Assembly (NCBI GenBank): GCA_005777415.1
Contig: SXMI01000217.1
Location: 1 to 7,219 of the forward strand
Source: Actinomycetota bacterium
GTDB taxonomy: Bacteria; Actinomycetota; Acidimicrobiia; Acidimicrobiales; Microtrichaceae
Direction: 5' to 3'
DNA length: 7,219 nucleotides
Under the pieces are notes generated by a model. It ran no database searches. It was given only the letters and a program-made list of their open reading frames with translations, and had not been told where the DNA came from. The stretch's first letter is position 1, and each line of letters opens with the position of its first letter. A program made the position numbers and the translations under genes. Of this stretch, positions 5,340 to 7,219 are shown piece after piece.

Positions 5340-6739
5340 CCGCCACCCCCGAGGGCGGCGTGCACCTCGTCGACCAGTCGGCCACTCGATGCGCCGTCGG
5401 TGAACGTGAGCAGGTCCTCGACCATGCGGCGGCGACCGGCGGCCCGGGCGGCCGGGTCCGACAGGCCGTCGGCGACCGCGGCGAACAGCTCGTCGGGCGT
5501 GTCGGCGGTGGCGAGGCCGCCGGATGCGGTGATCGGCCACCAGTGCTCCCGGTCGTAGAGCTGTCGGACCTGTCGGGCGGCCCGGGCGTCGGCGCCGGGC
5601 ACGAACCGCGGGCCCACCTGGGGCCGGTCGAAGACGGCCCCGTCGAGCGTCATCGACGAGCTGACGTTGACGTGCACGGCAGCGTGGGCGAAGGAGGACA
5701 TCTGGTCGACCAGGTCGTCGTGCGACGGCCAGCCGCGGAACGGGTTGGAGCCGGCCGCCCACGGGTCCACGACGACACCGTGGCGGAGCTCGTCCGACAG
5801 GGCCCGCCACGGCTCGGCGGCGTCACCGGGGTGGCGGCGCACCAGCAGGTACGGGTCGCCGGGGATCCGTCCGGCGCCGATCCCGTCGTCCAGGAGCCGC
5901 ACCAGCTCGCGTTCGCCGGGGACGAGGAACCCCGGACCGGCGCCGTAGAGCACGACCGGGCGATCGGCGGGCAGGCCCAGGCGGCTCCGCCACTCGGCAT
6001 CGTCCACGACCAACTCGGGCCGGTGGTGCAGGTCGAACTGGGGTGCGCCGATCACGCCGACCTGCGCCCCGGTCAGGTCCGGGTAGCCCCGGTGGAGCTC
6101 GTCCACGTTGTGCCGGGTCCACACGACGATCCGCTCGCTGCGCACGGCGATGCGTTCGCGGGCCGTGGTGTTGTCGAACGAGATGATGGAGGTCAGCGAC
6201 GGGACCCCCGCCCACCGGGCGGCCCACAGGAGGAGCGCGTCCTGGTCGTGGTACGGGGTCAGGCAGAGCACCAGGTCGACGTCTGCGTCCCGGAGCGTGG
6301 TGGCGAACTCCTCGACGTTGGTGCCGGTCCGCACGGCGTCGGCCTCAGCGGCCTCGGCCGCCGCCGCACCGCCGGGGCGTGTGACCGACCACAGGTCCCG
6401 CCAGCGCCGCAGCGTCGCGGTGGCCCGGGTCCGTCCGTCGTAGTCCTGTTCCCGGTACGCCCGCTCGATCCGGGTGGTGGGGGAGTGCAGTCGGTGGTGC
6501 TGGAGCACCTGCAGCCGCTTGCGCAGTGCCCGGTAGGCGGGTTCCAGCCGGGGTTCGGGAAGTCGCACGACCTCGAGTCCGGCGTCGTGGAGGACGCCGG
6601 TCAGCTCGGCGTCGTCCCAGCCGAGGCCGACCACCGGGGTGCAGACACGGCCGAGCTGGTCGAGCAGCCCCGTCGGGAGCGCGTACCGGACGCTGAACCC
6701 GTAGGTGATGGCGACGAGCACACGGGGGCGTTCGGGCAC
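5336..6739 (-). CDS. GT-B-like glycosyltransferase or polymer transferase, probable surface-glycan enzyme
   Basis: Predicted 467-aa cytosolic or membrane-associated protein with a two-domain GT-B-like layout. No signal peptide or membrane helix is visible. The N-terminal half starts with RVLVAITYGFSVRYALPTGLL (strand and loop) and continues with LDQLGRVCTPVVGLGW. A charged Arg-rich stretch spans 65-115, followed by an Ala/Glu-rich linker at 124-136. LVLCLTPYHDQDALLLWAA (157-175) is followed by VPSLTSIISFDNTT and IVVWTRHNVDEL. The C-terminal half has PVVLYGAGPGFL (261-272), YLLVRRHPGD (297-306) and HVNVSSSMTLDGAVFDRP (356-373). The RRHPGD and SSSMTLDGA segments resemble the donor-binding half of capsule and CDP-glycerol-type transferases. 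GTG 6739 is the start, leaderless with TACACT 7 nt upstream and no Shine-Dalgarno. It is the first gene of the operon with the Gfo/Idh and SDR genes. Donor, acceptor and exact family are unknown; a sugar 2-epimerase-like enzyme is an alternative. Confidence 0.72.
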   Translation of the reverse strand: MPERPRVLVAITYGFSVRYALPTGLLDQLGRVCTPVVGLGWDDAELTGVLHDAGLEVVRLPEPRLEPAYRALRKRLQVLQHHRLHSPTTRIERAYREQDYDGRTRATATLRRWRDLWSVTRPGGAAAAEAAEADAVRTGTNVEEFATTLRDADVDLVLCLTPYHDQDALLLWAARWAGVPSLTSIISFDNTTARERIAVRSERIVVWTRHNVDELHRGYPDLTGAQVGVIGAPQFDLHHRPELVVDDAEWRSRLGLPADRPVVLYGAGPGFLVPGERELVRLLDDGIGAGRIPGDPYLLVRRHPGDAAEPWRALSDELRHGVVVDPWAAGSNPFRGWPSHDDLVDQMSSFAHAAVHVNVSSSMTLDGAVFDRPQVGPRFVPGADARAARQVRQLYDREHWWPITASGGLATADTPDELFAAVADGLSDPAARAAGRRRMVEDLLTFTDGASSGRLVDEVHAALGGGG

Positions 6740-6746
6740 CCGCAGG

Positions 6747-6752
6747 AGTGTA
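6747..6752 (-). promoter_or_regulatory. -10 element (TACACT) for the three-gene operon, leaderless layout
   Basis: On the minus strand TACACT fits TAnnnT. It is followed by 7 nt (CCTGCGG) and the GTG at 6739, the same spacing as at the FGGY kinase gene. It lies in the 56-bp gap after the PD40-like gene. No -35 hexamer is evident at 17 nt. It would drive the GT-B-like, Gfo/Idh and SDR genes together. Confidence 0.5.
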
Positions 6753-6795
6753 CGAGCCGACGGGCGCGACCCGGCGGGCCGGTCCGGATCCCGGT

Positions 6796-7219
6796 TCAGC
6801 CGAGCCGGTACGCGTCGCCGAGGCCGTTGGTGTCGATCGTGGCGGCCGGATCGACGGTGAGGCCGCAGGTGGCCAGTCCGGTGGTGGTCACCTGGCCCGG
6901 AGCGCTGCCGCAGCGGGTGGCGCCGTTCGGTAGCTGGGCGGCGGTCGCCAGGGCCACCGAGGTCCGGACCACGGTGCCGGTCGCGACGTCCCAGCGGAAG
7001 GTGTCCGCCACGCCGTTCGTGTCGGCGGCGACCAGGTTGGTGGCCTGCGACGCGAACGTCACCGTCGAGCCGTCGGCCGCGATCCCCGTCGGCACGGAGG
7101 TGTTGTCGGGGACGGGGCCGATCATGGTCGTCACCGTGGCGGTGGTGGGGTCGTAGGTGGCGATGCCGCCGAGCCCGGACGGGAGCACCTGGGTGAAGGC
7201 GATCGTGCCGTCGTCACCG
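6796..7219 (-). CDS. PD40/TolB-like beta-propeller protein, C-terminal end (truncated by window edge)
   Basis: The last 140 residues of a longer reading frame that runs off the right edge without a stop. Function unknown, and probably exported like most such proteins, although the N terminus is not seen. Propeller strands of PD40 type appear as DDGTIAFTQ (visible residues 2-10) and ADGSTVTFASQATNLVAADT (48-67). DTNGVADTFRWDVATGT (66-82) and a shortened second copy, DTNGLGDAYRLG, at the very C terminus match the NLVxxDTNGxxDxFxxDxxTG repeat common in these proteins. Cys103 and Cys118 lie in the final blade and could pair outside the cell. TGA is at 6798-6796. It is on the same strand as the three-gene operon, with 56 bp and a candidate promoter between them, so it is probably a separate unit. 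Confidence 0.8.
   Translation of the reverse strand, partial: GDDGTIAFTQVLPSGLGGIATYDPTTATVTTMIGPVPDNTSVPTGIAADGSTVTFASQATNLVAADTNGVADTFRWDVATGTVVRTSVALATAAQLPNGATRCGSAPGQVTTTGLATCGLTVDPAATIDTNGLGDAYRLG

Noticed and set aside
3457..5385. Reading the SDR gene as one 642-aa protein with a long N-terminal extension
   Set aside because: The extension is an out-of-frame reading of the Gfo/Idh gene and is low-complexity. The SDR fold starts just after ATG 4266.
3927..5558. 543-aa open frame on the plus strand
   Set aside because: It is antisense to all three operon genes and rich in Arg, Gly and Pro without motifs.
4263..5810. Longer 515-aa version of the Gfo/Idh gene
   Set aside because: The extra N-terminal part overlaps the GT-B-like gene by about 470 bases and has no motif. 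GTG 5339 gives normal family length and a GTGA overlap.
6753..6795. Short GC palindromes (CCGG repeats, GGATCC) downstream of the PD40-like gene as a terminator
   Set aside because: Stems are only about 4 bp with no T-tract, which chance would produce easily at this base composition.
5360..7156. 598-aa open frame on the plus strand
   Set aside because: It is antisense to the GT-B-like and PD40-like genes, which both show real protein motifs on the other strand.

Overview
The window is very GC-rich (roughly 70% by eye), with strong G/C bias at third codon positions, frequent GTG starts and long spurious antisense frames. Together with the short TAnnnT -10 elements and apparently leaderless genes, this suggests a high-GC actinobacterium. 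The protein types (kelch-type lipoprotein, PD40/TolB-like propeller, long actinobacterial MDR dehydrogenase) would fit Acidimicrobiia or a relative, but that placement is inference. I see no rRNA, tRNA, CRISPR array or insertion sequence.

Layout. (1) Positions 1-745, minus strand: N-terminal part of an FGGY-family carbohydrate kinase, cut by the left edge. (2) Positions 784-2025, plus strand: a long zinc-dependent medium-chain alcohol/polyol dehydrogenase, transcribed divergently from the kinase across only 38 bp. (3) Positions 2165-3403, plus strand: a predicted exported lipoprotein whose mature part is a kelch/galactose-oxidase-like propeller with about six blades. (4) Positions 6739 down to 3457, minus strand: a compact three-gene operon coding for a GT-B-like glycosyltransferase or polymer transferase, a Gfo/Idh/MocA oxidoreductase and an SDR oxidoreductase. 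They are joined by a GTGA and an ATGA four-base overlap. (5) Positions 7219-6796, minus strand: C-terminal end of a PD40/TolB-like beta-propeller protein, cut by the right edge.

How the genes work together. The kinase/dehydrogenase pair looks like sugar or polyol metabolism (oxidation plus phosphorylation), substrate unknown. The SDR and Gfo/Idh enzymes carry sequence signatures that I recognise from the PtmA- and PtmF-type oxidoreductases found beside legionaminic-acid and other surface-glycan genes. Here they sit with one GT-B-like protein and no sugar synthase, cytidylyltransferase or aminotransferase in view. This makes a small candidate surface-glycan module and is the most interesting part of the window. 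Two minus-strand genes (the kinase and the GT-B-like gene) each have a TAnnnT element exactly 7 nt before the start codon and no Shine-Dalgarno, a layout that predicts leaderless mRNAs.
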